Positions 47,745-60,401 of a stretch of 64,000 bases of DNA are shown one piece after another. Numbering within the stretch: position 1 is the first letter of the stretch; the number at the start of each line of letters is the position of its first letter. The notes beneath the pieces were generated by a model that searched no databases, had not been told where the DNA came from, and worked only from the letters and a program-made list of their open reading frames with translations. This stretch comes from Perkinsus marinus ATCC 50983 (lineage: Eukaryota; Perkinsozoa; Perkinsida; Perkinsidae), in contig NW_003210195.1 of NCBI RefSeq assembly GCF_000006405.1, positions 81,004-145,003 of the forward strand, in the 5' to 3' direction. The position numbers were made by a program, and so were the translations under genes.

Positions 47745-48878
47745 TTACTGGATGATGGCCCTACCAACTCGATGCCAGCTCACATGTTTGAGTTCCTTAG
47801 CTGCCTCTAGTATCGTAGCAACCCTCTGTTTCCGCCATTCTAATACAGAGTCCAATGCCGCCCTCCGCTTCCTCATAGCCTCCAAGTTAGCCTCAGCGGT
47901 AGCTATAGACCTTATACAGACAGTTACGAGAGAGGATAACGAAGGTGGGGTACGTCTCAAGATCAGTCCGATCCCTTTTCTTGTTGATGATAGCAGCTGT
48001 AGCATCCTGGTCCTGAAAGATGCTACGTGACCAACCATGACGAGTTATAATACATCTATCCACTCCATTTCGGGGCGAGCGAGGCCATCCTACTACCAGT
48101 TTCCGTTTGCGAGAAGCCCTAGCCTCTTTCAATCGAGCATCCAATTTGCCATCACCCAACAGCCCATTCAACCGTTCCTCTGCCTCTTTCTCCTCTCTCG
48201 TAGCCTCCTTATTAATGTACTCCAACGTCTGCGGGACCTAATGCGGCGTCCCATACACACCTCATAGGGCATGCTACTCTTACAGTGACTGTATGATGAG
48301 CCCTAGGCACATCAACATCCTTAAGCCGATACGTCTCTATAGACCGTAGGGCTTCTGCCAAGGTCTCGGCCTTCACCTACGCCACGACCAATAAGCCCTG
48401 CCGCACGATAGCGGGCCCATTACTTCAGCTCCGTCCTTAACACCGTAAGCGTATTTACAAACTGCTCGAATCATCGCTTGGCAGTTTACTTCGACCATAT
48501 CGGTCTTCATCTACTTGGTAGCGATGAAGGGCCCCTTTCAGCCGGCGGCCCTCTCTCCTACCTTGACAGCCTCATGTATGGCTGTATCCAACGCTAAAGC
48601 CTGTGGAGTCGACACAGTACTAGTACTACGCCGAGCAGGGACCTTGGCAGTTGATATTGTGGTTGCTGACAAACGAAGACACTCCGATATTTGCGTTTCT
48701 CCTTCCGTGTAGTACGTCCTCCTCCACGACCAAGAGCAGGAGGTGGCTTGATACGGCTCAAGGGCTCTGCCGCATCCTTTCGAGCGATTGGCTCTCGACT
48801 GCCTGCAACTACTGAGACATGAAGTAATGGAGGTGTGGTATTACTTTTCCTGACCGGATGCTGCCGAGTAGAGGACAT
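47745..48878 (-). CDS. Unidentified coiled-coil protein
   Basis: The ATG at 48878 begins MSSTRQHPVRKSNTTPPLLH. A 50-nt intron joins PALGRGGGP to TTISTAKVPARRSTSTVSTP. QALALDTAIHEAVK then joins to MKTDMVEVNCQAMIRAVCKY and AYGVKDGAEV. Further exons read AETLAEALRSIETYRLKDVD, LEYINKEATREEKEAEERLN and GLLGDGKLDARLKEARASRK. The last is ANLEAMRKRRAALDSVLEWR, followed by KQRVATILEAAKELK near 47.77 kb. The last part is strongly helical and charged. No family was recognised. The start is 118 bases from the THADA-like stop on the same strand. The exact 3' end is uncertain. Confidence 0.5.
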
Positions 48879-48996
48879 CAAACACAGGACTGCACCGACT
48901 GTGAAATTTATTTTCGGGCGCGCGCTAATTACCCCGCGCAGTCATGAACAAGGACAGCGCAACATCGTCTCGAGTAGTGGAAACATACTTGGTAGA

Positions 48997-51900
48997 TTAC
49001 GTTGGACAGTATACAGCGGTAGAGGGACATAGGAACAGGCATTGAGACCCGAGGGTAGATCCAGCTCTGACCAGACGTCGCAGGCAGAGGGGGACCTCAT
49101 CTCTGTCGAATTTGGTACTTAGTTCGGGGAAGGCTCCCTTAGCTGCCCCTAGCAGGGCGAATGCTGATTCAAACACGAACTCATCGCAAGTCAAGCTCCA
49201 ACCAAAGTCCTCGAGGCCGTCTACGAGGGCGCTGAGGGCTGCTTGGATGTCCTCAAGCGGCTGAGAAGCCATCGCGTTGCTCTTGAGGACCAACTGTGTG
49301 GAGAGTAGCTCCTCTTGGTAGGTGTTGGGCTCTTCTTTATCGAACGATCGAGGTGCTGCTCGGTCCGACACTAGAGCAGTTACCTCAGCTACTGTTGGCA
49401 CTCTCAATGGCTTAGCAGTATACCTCTGATACAGAGTTGGGAGGGGCGCGAGGCCTCCTAGATTCTTGCATACAATACACCGAACTTCCTCGCACTCATC
49501 CTGCACCATCGTTACTGCGATGGTATCAGGCACTAGAGGGCTGACTGCTACTCGAACCTCTGCTGGCTGTGAGGAACGAGAGCATAGTTCCAGCCAAGCC
49601 TCTCGATGAGGTGACTGAGCTCGGCTTCGGGCGAGGGCTAATACGCCATCTACGTCATTGGGATAAAACAAGTCATGAAGACGCTCCACCACGTCCCCTG
49701 TGAGCAGCTCGGCCTTGGCCGCTGTGAGGGCGACCAACACAGCCCCTCGGTACTCCGGCTCATTAGAGATGTCCTTAGATAAGGCCTCCGCTATGAGGCC
49801 CTCTGATGCGTGATTGTTTTCTATGAGTGCTTGGAGGACTTGAGGATGGTGGGAACTCTCAACAGTATCAGTGGACACTGCAGCAGCAACCCGTGCACGC
49901 TGTATGCCCAGGAAGCCGTCACCAGCATCACACTTGCCCACAGCGAACTTGAAATTGCAAAGCCGGGCAATGTCCAGGACTATAGTATTCAAGGGAGGGC
50001 ATGCAGAAGTCTCGGCCAGGAGGACTTGCAGGTGCTCGACACGGAGGTCGCTGGCCTGACCAGTGTTGACCAGGAACCTTATCATCTCGAGCTTTGCATG
50101 CATCTCATTAGCCGAGTGAGGTTCCAGTCGAAGGGCATCCATAATCCCTCCAATAGCATTCAAGTTCACTAAAGCAACACTGGCAAGCTTGCGCACATGG
50201 CAGATAGGAGATCTCGCCAGTTCCCATACAGTCCCCAGTAACTTCTTATGCTGTTCTTCAGCAAAGGCTTCCTCATTACCCAACTTCAACTTGCATACAA
50301 AGAGCAGAGCTGGCATAACAGTAGAACCATCGCCTGTATCCCCTTTAAGTAGATCAGTGATAGCATCGACCAGTTGGGGCTGTCTGCGACATAGTTCCAT
50401 GAAGGTAGTAGACCGTCCTGTCTGCTTATGGCCACTCGCAACAGTATGCTCTGAGTCATTACCAAGGACCTGAACTGGCAATAGTGACACATGAGAGACG
50501 AGAGGGGTTACCCTTCTCGAGGCATGGACGAAGAGCAAAGTCCCAGCACTGCGTATGGGCCAGGTCTCCTCCCCTCGTTGAGACAGGGTCTTCACCGCCA
50601 GCAGCAATATTGAGTTCATGACCTGACGCACATTCCATGCACTAGAGGGCAGCCATGGCAGTCTACACTCTCAGGGATGTATCCTGCCAAGTGGGCATCT
50701 CTGACTATAGCACGCAGGACATTGAGGGCATGTACGCAGGATGTTACATCGTCAGTCGAGGGGCCCTCGAATACTCTGAGGAAGGCGATAAGCACCATCG
50801 AGTGATAGATGCCTTACCCTTGGAGGCGGGCTATGGTGTCCAAGAGCAGCTGGCAGGAGGTGTATCCTCCTCCACTCAGTCTCAAGTGGCTTGCTGAGCC
50901 CTCGAGGATCCCAACGAAGCACAGACCGAGACCGAAAGAACGTCGTAGGGCTGGCGGCAAGACCTAGGATGAACATTCCAAGAGGACTAGAGAGAAACGG
51001 CCTACCATTCGCAGCCTCGAACGCTCCTCCGAATCTTCCTGTACAGCCACATGGTCTTCCAGGAGGCTATGCAAGTCTTGAAGCCATTTATGAGGCAACT
51101 CCTGTAGTCGAGGGTCTTCAGCGAGTAGTAGACGTCTTGTGACCTCCGCTAAGCATCGGTAGAGTCGGGTGTTAGCCCTGAAGAGCTAGGAATGAGAAGG
51201 AAGCTAGGCTAGTGACCGGACCCTGGGTGCTTGGTCGATAGGAGGAACAACAGCAGCATGCACCCGACCTTATCCCATACCTCTACCGAAGAAGAGCTCG
51301 CCAGAGTTACCAAGGACGCAGTGGTCTCTGGCAGATCATAGACATACACCAAGCATTGTTGAAACTGGACCCACCTGTGAGAGGCGTTGCAATGCTCTCC
51401 ATCGAGCTAAGATTCTCCACGATAGCCTCCAGAGCAGATACACTCTCCTTGATGGTAGTCCAGGCGGAAGTAGTCGTCGAGGTATCATCATCGATATCCA
51501 TGCTCACGTCATCTGTACAATGATAAGAATCAGGCCTCGGAAGTAGCAGTAGCCGACCTGAGGTATCCATGGCAATCTCGTCAGACTCCACACTCTCCCC
51601 TCCTGATACTATCAGGTGACCACGGCAGTCCACATTAGTCTTAGGACGCCCAGCCGCGTGGTCCAGTCCTGCTGCTGTGAGTAGGTTGGAAGACACCAGG
51701 ACCTGGGGGATCGAGTTGTCTAGGGGCATATGCGCCTACTACACCTACATCGTCCACGCCCTCACTGATGGCACCAAGCACGCTGACGCAGACAGACAGC
51801 AGTATCTCAATGGAAGTAACAGACTGTAGTGAGGAGCCTTCCATAGTCGGCATGCCACGTATGGTAGGGAGGGCAGCGGCAAGGCAGGCTAGATGGAGAT

Positions 51901-54900
51901 GCAGGCCCCTAAGGGCGTCCAAACCCTGAAAGCTGCTATTACACAGAAATGGGACAACGTGTTACCTTGCCAAGGCTCTCTCTGAACTCCACCCTAACCG
52001 TCCTCATTATACCCTCCACATAGGCTACCCTAGCCTCTCCCCTCAAAGCTTGGCTATAGAGGGCCGCTAGGGCAGCGGCCTCACTAGTCCAGCGTACTCG
52101 AACGACCTGACCCAAGCAGACCAACACATACAGGCCGCACAGCAGGAGTGCCAACAAGCACTACATGTTTGCTCTTCTTGGCGAGCTCGGCAATACGACG
52201 TTCTATCTGGGGCGCCACTTGGAGAACGACCTCAGACGGTACTGCCTGTAGGGCCTCCACCACTGCTGTACGCTGCTTACTCCATGCTGCACCCAGGGCT
52301 TGTAGCAAGGCTAGTATAACCTACAGTAGCAGAGGTACTCCCAATTCCGTGGACCACACCAGTCTCGCCTCTGAGTCGTAGAAGCCCAACTCCTTCGCAA
52401 TAGAACAGCCTGAGTAGACCTTCCCCGTGTTGAGCGATACAGGTAGGCTTCCAAAACTGAGGACAACACTCTGAGAAGAAAGCAGAGATAGTCCTTACAG
52501 CTTGTAAATATGCTCGACTATTGTAGCCGCAGGGTAGGCTATCTCTAATGGCGAGCCGGGTCTGGTAGCGACAGGAATAAGGTAGTCCAGGAAGAGCTCC
52601 TTGAGCCATGGGGTATACCTCTTCGACGACAGAGCAGGGCCTAGGACGATATTCTTCACATAAATGGGCCGAGTGAATAAACTGCGTACCATCCTCTTGC
52701 TGTGATTTCATCTCCCACGTATCGCGTAATCGTTGTAAGAAGGCCTTCAGTGCCGAGGTAGCCCGTTGGCGTAGTGCTAGGTTGGAGAGTTTCAACTGTT
52801 GACCTACACACGGCCCCGAGTACAGCCTCATCAGACTACACACATCTCACCGTTCCTCACGAACAAGGGGTAGACCAGACGGACCTCAGCAGGGGTGATA
52901 GGAGTAGTAGCAGGGCTCTTCACTGTAGACATCAACTTTAAGGCCGAGATGGCTATAGCACTGTCGGATGACAGCATCCACCTCTCCAATGTCTCGATGG
53001 GCAGGCTACCGTACTGCTCTCCCTTCCTCTCCTAAAGCATTTGATGATACTCCGAAAGCCCCCACGCATCCCCGTATGTACATCATCGATCGAGGCCTGG
53101 TCTTCTTCCTGGCTGGTCTGGTGCCTGCGGCTTTTCTTCTTTGATTTTGGTTCTACCAGCGATAAACCCGTCTCAGTGAACTCCGCTCGGCCCAACTTCC
53201 GGAACAGACCAGCAAGGGCCAGGATGGAGTAGTCACCTCCTCCTCCTCCTAACACACGACAAGTCCCCCTATGACCTCACGCTGGCCTACGAGTACCAGC
53301 CTCACCATCCTCAGAAACCCTAGACAATGCTGTATTCCAAAGCGAAGTCAATAGCCCTGGTGGAGCCTTGGAGAGTATCTACGATGCACCATAGCCTCCC
53401 GTAGCCGGAGCCCTAGTGAACACTATGTACATTGGTAAGGGTATCCGCAAGGCCCTGACTAAGATCGTTGCCCTCATCTTGATGAGCCCGATCAAGGAGG
53501 GCCAGTATGGGGCCAAAGAGGCGCTCTTGGACATCGAACTTGACAGCAGCACCCTCAGGGACCTGAATACAACGAAAAACGTGGCTATACGAATTGGATC
53601 GCCATTTCTCATCCGTGACAGAGAGCAAGTCCGTGACCAGGGAAATATGCATATGCTTAACGGCACATGTGAGTAACAATATGAAAAAAATTCTGAGGAG
53701 ATTTCGAGAAATTCGTCCGAATTTCTGTTCCCTCCTACGCAACTTCGTCTATCAACTTCTATAATCAGTAAGAAAACTCCTGAGCTCGGTTGAGGGAAGC
53801 GGATATATATTCCAACACTGGATCAGGCTTTCCCCCGATGGGCCCTGACTACACACTGTAACACCCGATCGACGTATTACCATTGAGCACACTCTTTCTA
53901 AGAGTTGTTTTGCCGCACTAGAGGAGCTCCCCTCTCGTGCCACAGTATCGAGAAGATCCGGTACCATATCCAGGGCCATCTCCATAGCATCGTCGCTAGA
54001 TACAGGCAGAAGGAAGGAGAGACCCTTGCATTTGGCACGGCAGAATGGCAACTCCCTTATGGAGTCCTGGACGATCCTCAGCTTTTCCGGACCCGACGCG
54101 CCTGCTTTGCGACATTCAATTTCGAACAGCTGCTCGCAAAGCTGATGTACCAGATGGGAAGGGTGCTCCCAGTGCGTGACACAAACCTAACCTCATTTGC
54201 ATCTTCCAAGTTCAACCTCAAGATACTTCTTACTTGCAGCATCTGCCTAACACGCCTCGCCTCCATGAGCGGACCTTCATCGCCTCTACTGACTAGTACC
54301 ATCAACGACTGAAGGGCGTATAGTAGGGTAGGAGTATCCAGTGCTGCATGCCGATCCAACAAGACAGAGGTGTACGCCTCAACACCTGAACCCTCTCTAT
54401 TGTCCCATTACTCATACCACACCAATCTCACATTTCGCGGTGTATTTTCGTCTCATTTCACCATCTGCAGCCGCTACCAGGAGGCCTCTACTGAGCGCTA
54501 AGCAAGCTGATGCAGGCATGTCACTCGAAGGTGGCACAACAAGGGTGTCTGTCATTGGGGTAACTCCACTAAAGAGACCAAGGATCGAGACGGCATACCA
54601 TTGAGTAGGTGTAGAGCCGAGCTGCTGTTGTTGCTGCCTATGGTGCAAACGTGGTCCATAAGCTCCTCATTCTCCCTAATCTCATCTGTAGAGGTATGAT
54701 ATCCCTACGCCAACAGTGTACTGCCTGCTACTACCTATACCGTGTGCTAAGACCAGTGCAGCTTGGGTAGTCACATCAGGAGGTGCTTGAGTCGACAGTG
54801 CAATCTTCAAGCAGGCTTGGCAGACCTAGGATGATTCCAGTCACCAGCTAATGCGGCTATGTCCTACCTCAGCAGTAGAACCAAGGTACTCTCCAGGCCT

Positions 54901-55840
54901 CCTAGCCGACTTTGTAGAGAGGACCAAGATACTCTGTAGATAGGCACGAAAGGTAGTGAGGCACCAGTCGGACTGCTCTCCCGAGGGGCCAACAGATTCC
55001 CCAAGCCGCAAAGCATATCGACCGAAGAGCACCTCCTGAACGGACAGGATAGCGAAGCTTCAATCCACTAACATACCATAATCCTATTAGCACGAATGCC
55101 TATATCGTCATTGTAAAGGGCCTTCGTGAAGTTGTACCTTTTACACATTTCAGTGCCCTCTGGCCCCTATAAGTAATACTACTCTAGAGCCAACTCGATC
55201 TGTCTAACGAACTGTATGGCCTTTGTTGGGATAGGAGGGGTAGGGGTAGACTCCAGGAAGGACTCTACGGCCGTGCCCTCTGGGAGCAGGGTATCGTTAT
55301 ACTGGGAAGGATACATTTCCAACGTGGATGTTGCGACGGATAATAGGCCTACCCATCCCATAATGACCTCATCGTTCCCTTCTACTGGCATGTTATCACA
55401 CGTCCGAGCCAGATGCTTCCTCCATGGGTGAGTCGGCATGCCCCTTAGTTGACGATGGAGTAGCTGATAGGAGGCCCGAGTAACGGCCGAGAAGGCACCC
55501 CTACTATCACTACTACCCAGAACACTTCAACATCATTTGGAGCTGCCTCAGCCAAGCCTCTCAACGCTACTATCTGCCCGGATATATCCTCCGCAGCGAG
55601 ATACCTACCGGTCCACCACTGTTGTTGCCGAGCTACCCTAAAGGACCCTACTCTCGTAGATGCTTAGTAGCCTCTAACTGTCCTTCTAGCCTCCCCCTCA
55701 GTGCCTCAACCCTCCCTTTGTCCCCTTTGGATAGAGAGATCGGTGTAATACCTACATGCTACTATCACCTCTTGTTGGCTATACCCTTCCCTATTACGAT
55801 CGATACGCCTTGGTTGAACCTTTGACTTACGACGGACCAT
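48997..55840 (-). CDS. THADA/Trm732-like protein (DUF2428)
   Basis: A very large armadillo/HEAT-type protein. In yeast, the homologue Trm732 partners Trm7 for 2'-O-methylation of tRNA position 32. The proposed start is the ATG at 55840 (MVRRKSKVQPRRIDRNREGY). The diagnostic DUF2428 part is at 50.5-50.8 kb. It reads CVHALNVLRAIVRDAHLAGY and IPES, joined by a 44-nt intron to VMNSILLLAVKTLSQRGEET and WPIRSAGTLLFVHASRR. This matches the family order HALN.LRA..RD ... W.VRN.A..LF. The final exon is unusually long (about 1.6 kb) and ends at the TAA at 48997. Upstream exons include LRQRATSALKAFLQRLRDTW, HISLVTDLLSVTDEKWRSNS, ERLFGPILALLDRAHQDEGN and MALDMVPDLLDTVAREGSSS. The 5' half is divergent and its exon borders are only approximate. 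One intron contains a repeat copy. Confidence 0.7.
53638..53820 (+). repeat. Full-length diverged copy of the 184-bp CAGTGTGG element (intronic)
   Basis: It starts CAGGGAAATATGCATATG and ends GGATATATATTCCAACACTG. At 183 bp it is nearly the length of the copy at 27.2 kb. Between the ends are GAGTAACAATATGAAAAAAA, TTCTGAGGAGATTTCG and TGAGCTCGGTTGAGGGAAGC. Minus-strand THADA-like coding sequence flanks it on both sides, so it lies in an intron. Confidence 0.7.
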
Positions 55841-56149
55841 GAGGGCACACACCTATGCACTGTTTCGGTACTTTCCCATACTTCCAACACAATACGGAAG
55901 AGTAATGCAACAAGTTTAGAATGGTCCAGAAGGGCTACATAATAGACTCGGAAATGGACTCCCTGCTCTCGAGGCAGCAGCTACTGCCACCATCACCAAC
56001 AACATCGACTCAGTCGTTCGACAGGAGTCACTCAAGGCTCAGCAATGGTATGATAGATTATATCGCGACGGAAAGGGAAGAAAGTATTTCCGTAATAGAA
56101 GTATCAATGGTAGTATTAAGAGATAGAGTAATGATACAGAATAAGATAC
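55841..56149. other. Short intergenic stretch
   Basis: About 300 bases separate the THADA-like start from the end of the RS/RGG gene, both on the minus strand. A plus-strand frame crosses it but has no recognised similarity. Confidence 0.4.
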
Positions 56150-59100
56150 CTACCGAGCCACAGCCGATCGCTGGGGATCCGGCGGACGATGATGGCGAGA
56201 AGTCATCCCAGGGGGTCGAAGTCCCTCATTGGGTGGAAGTGTATCAACAGTGAGCATCTCACCATTGAGCACGATCCTTCGTACCGACTCCTTGGAGAGA
56301 GGGGCCTGCCGTTGATGTATGAGCTTCAACGCTCGTTCACAACGTCGTACGTCCTCTATCATAGTATTAACGGTACCGCCTGCAATAGGGCATATACCAC
56401 ATGGTCTACGAAGCTCTACTATACTACTTATCGATTGCCAATTCATCGCTGCTGCCTCTAGCTCCTCTTCACTAGCTGGCTCGTTGGACACGGCACGGAA
56501 GGCTAGATCGCCATTGTTGATCTGACCCGTTATAGGGTCCCGCATCTACACTCAAAGTAATACACTCCCCACGTCACTGTGTACACTCACCATGGTCTTC
56601 AATAGAAGGGCGTTAACCTTAGGTATGCTCATGTTGGTGACAGACGTTCCCTGTGGCAGGTTAGTAGGGATACACCGCTCGTATCCAGCCAGGCAGGCAA
56701 TGACCTTGTGTGGTGCCCGCTCTGGTCGGAACTTTATCATACAACTGAATAGCAATCTGTGATAACCACAAAAGAGACAACTCCTCCTACCAGTTAGTGA
56801 GAACATGCAATACTCTGATATCCAGAGGATGGGCATTAGCTTCATCGAACAGCACTATCTTCGGAACTAGACTCTCTACTGCCTGAGACTGACCGTCACC
56901 AAGCAAATCCTGAGCTCCTATACACTACTCTCTGTAACCAAGATCGGGTCTTGGTGAGGAACTTGATGATTTCGGGTGTAACGCGCATATTCAAAGGCAA
57001 TACCGGAGGTAGAACGGCAGGACTCTCCTCTTCTCCAACGGCCTTAGCAGGCGGTGCCCCCATGTCCAACCCACTAGCCTCCCTCCCCTAAAGACAGGCA
57101 TCAACGGGGTCCACGTTGCCCTCTCCAACTCACCACACCATTACGCTGTGAAGCAGTAGGGGTCCGTGACGAGGACCTGGAGGAATTTGCCGATACAATC
57201 CCTGCCGACTTCGGTGCTTTGGGCTCATGTCGGGGCCTATACTTGATCCTACGTCTACGCCGCTCGTGGTATCTGGCGATAGGGATATCAATCCTGCTAC
57301 TCCTCTTGAGAGAAGTACTACGTGGGTCGGCCGATATACCGATTGGCCACCAGGAGGTAGAGCAGATCCTCCCTCCCCGAAAACTTCCGAAATAACCGGG
57401 AATGGACATGGGAGCTTTTTTCAGGACGATATCTAAGCATAAAGCATCACATCATAAGGACGAATGACAAGACCACCAACATTTGATATATATCCCGTAT
57501 CATCTCCCGAAGCATATCCCGCATGTCCCTCTGCTTCCTCTCTGACCCTAGCTCGAATAGCTGTAGATCATCTGCTATAACCTACAGAGAGAGGCTCATC
57601 AGCCCTATAGAGGGAGTATACTCATCACTTTAGCTTCTCTCAAGGAGTCCGGCAATGGCTGCATAGCTGATGCTGGGGTATCAACGCTGTTGTTCCTATT
57701 CTCCCTATCATCCGTAGGGTCCTCCGGCCAGCTCTCTGCATCGCTCAGTTCCACCGAACTCTCACTACTACTCCGTGATCGTGGGCCTGGGTACCCTCTC
57801 CTGTCACCTCTACTCTTACTGCGACCCGGAGTTTGATCGTCTGAATAGACAAAACATGAATGCTCTATCGAGAGACCGAACGAAACCGAGTGTAAGCTCT
57901 CATTGTCAATGCAGCGGTACTACTACCTCCCTCATCCTTAACTCGCCCTATAGAAGCAGACCCTCTATTCCTCCTTCTGCTCCTGTCCCTCTCCACAGAG
58001 GCATTATAGGACCGACGATCGCGACCCCGTCTACTATCAGGGGACTTCCCCCTCGACTTCGGGGAGGACTTCCGATGGGTACTCGGTGACTTCACTCGCT
58101 GCCTCTTGGGTTCCGGATCCTCCCTATCAGCCTCAAGACTAGCTCCATCACCCTACCCAACACGACCATCAACACCACCCTGTACAAAGACACTTTACCT
58201 CCTTCACTGGAGTTTCGTCATCCCAATCCACAGCTGGGCTCTCATGCTTCACTCGGCTCTCTTCATCCTATACCACACGTTCACCAATAACCCGGTGTTT
58301 CCTCTACCCTCCTTACACTATTAAAACCTCCCCCTCTCCCCCCATATCGATACGAGGAAGAGGATATACGTTTATCATCCGAATGCTGCTGCTGTTGATC
58401 CCACCACTGCTCATCCTCGTACTGCCTACTACCATTACCATAATACCCTCCATAGTTATACTGACAATAAGACGACTCCACTACAAAGGAGGGATACCAA
58501 CACCGTACTTGACGATTCCTCCCTCCACCTCCTTTCCATGCAGACTTCCCTCCTCCTCCACTCCCTTTCCACCATGCCCCTCCTTTGTGGCCTCCTCTAC
58601 CTCCCTTACCGTAATGATACCCATGTCCCCGAGATGAATCCGGAGCAGATGCATTGGGATCCTACACACTTATCGATACTGCTGCATCATACATTAGCTC
58701 TATCACTACCACTATGAGCTTAGACCCTGTCCTTGTTGTAGTCCAATTAGAGGTTAACTTCACCAACACCTCCCCAGCAGGATCCTTAGTGACAGTGATG
58801 ATCTCTCGAGGCACCATAGGTATGCCACCCCAATCCCTTATGTTGAACGTCTGAGCTATCCACTCTGTACCCAGATATCCTATCTCCTGATCAGTAACGA
58901 TGTGAACACCACAAGGCTCAAATGCTACCTTCTCCGTGCCATCAGCAGCTCTAACTGTCATGGTTCGGTGTATGCCTGGCAAACCCACTAGGAGATGACC
59001 TAAGAGAGATGCGTCCAACGAAGAGTAGAGATGGTATGCATCACCAATGAAACCAACGAGTTTCGGATTATGGTTGAGCTTGTCCAATCCTATCCACTTG

Positions 59101-59294
59101 CCCGAATGGTTCATAAGGAAGTCCGTAACATATCTAGAAACGACCAGAGTAAACGAAAACCGCTCCACACAAATAGAGATGCACCTCAAAACCTTCGCAT
59201 TGGAGTCGGACTGCTCCCTGAATTTAATATCCTTCTCATCCCTCTGAGCTACCACTCCAGGCTTTGGACCAGAAGACCCAGAGCCATCCGACAT
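56150..59294 (-). CDS. Large RGG- and RS-rich RNA-associated protein
   Basis: From the ATG at 59294 (MSDGSGSSGPKPGVVAQRDE) the N-terminal domain reads VTDFLMNHSGKWIGLDKLNH, NPKLVGFIGDAYHLYSSLDA and IAQTFNIRDWGGIPMVPREI. I cannot name this fold. Glycine-rich RNA-binding-type sequence follows (SSRGHGYHYGKGGRGGHKGG, then GGGKSAWKGGGGRN and SSYRYGGRGGGF). Next comes a long RS region (SRRGRDRRSYNASVERDRSR, RSRSSSESSVELSDAESWPE). C-terminal exons read NMRVTPEIIKFLTKTRSWLQ, RPERAPHKVIACLAGYERCI, EELEAAAMNWQSISSIVELR and EDVRRCERALKLIHQRQAPL, ending at 56150. RGG plus RS content strongly suggests a splicing or mRNA-processing protein in the nucleus. Treating the whole span as one gene is an inference from the continuous run of compatible exons on one strand. 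Confidence 0.55.
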
Positions 59295-59591
59295 CAGATG
59301 CTACTATAACCGAGGAGTAGGGAAATGGGAAAGAAGAAGAAATCAAGTAAAGTAAACTGATACGACACTCACAATACTACAGCGTACAAGTACTAATATC
59401 TTCACAGTCGCATAGGGATACGAAGCATTCCCATGTACACGCTCCACGAACTAGAACGAGACATGATCACAATATGAGGGTAAATTCTTATGCTTACAAT
59501 GGTGGTTTCAAAAGAGAACAAGTGGTGACAAGTTACATTGGTGATAACAGTGCTGTGCATACAGACGCTACAGAGATGGTAGTATTGACCT

Positions 59592-60401
59592 CTAACGTTT
59601 TCTCTTCCTCGACGAGGATTTCCCAATTTTCTTCGAAGCAATAGGTGGGGTGCCTGCCGTTGTCGTCTGTGCTTCGCTTGATACTCCCGATTCCTGCACA
59701 CCAACTTATCACCTTATGAACAGATCGCAACGACACCACACTACTACTTCACTAACAACAGAATGCTTCATATTAGCTGCCGCTCCTTTCTGTGTTCGTG
59801 ACTTCTTACTAACATGAATTGGTTCAGAGATGGTAGATTCATCTGAAGTCATTCGATCCCTGCAGTAAAGTTGATAAAAGTAGAACTACCCTCGGGTGTC
59901 CCAGGGGTTGACGGGGTTGCCGATATAGCTGCTGATGTCTGGTCGGAGGTGAGAGGGGCACTGGTCGAGCTGATAACACCAGTGTTAGTGAATAATACTC
60001 ATCTATGGAAACTACCTCAGGGACAATAGACGATCAGCACTCTTGACTCCTCGATGCTTCCGACTACTGTGGCCCCCACCTTGAGAGGGCAGGCGATACG
60101 ATAGGAGATTTTCAAAGCCCTGAATGAGGCCTAATGCTACTGAGCACAGCTGAATGATAACTACCACCTTGACGTAATTGCCATAGTCTACCGAACCGTC
60201 GAGATATCGATACTCCTTCTCGGCGATCTCCAACTCCACAGAGCGAAGGTTCTTCAGCAGATTGTTCCTAATAGTGGGCGCATCAGCCTCACTACATCAC
60301 TACTACTGTTACCGGCATTGGGTGTATCCTCGTAGTAGAGAAGGAGGTAACCTATCCTTGATGGCCGAACTAAGCTGACCAAGAGGAGGAGCGGACGACA
60401 T
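59592..60401 (-). CDS. EAF6-like subunit of histone acetyltransferase complexes
   Basis: From the ATG at 60401, MSSAPPLGQLSSAIKD joins across a 60-nt intron to SEADAPTIRNNLLKNLRSVE and LEIAEKEYRYLDGSVDYGNY. A second intron of 48 nt leads to VKGFENLLSYR and KHRGVKSADRLLSLS. This is the EAF6 pattern: a helix of LL..L...E..I...E, then Y(L/E)...YGN...G(W/F)...L, then a basic (R/K)...K.A(E/D)RL(F/L)S. EAF6 is a small coiled-coil subunit of NuA4, MOZ/MORF and HBO1 acetyltransferase complexes. The tail is Ser/Thr/Pro-rich and ends KKIGKSSSRKRKR, a likely nuclear localisation signal, with TAG at 59592. The junction after 59.88 kb is not fully resolved. Confidence 0.7.
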
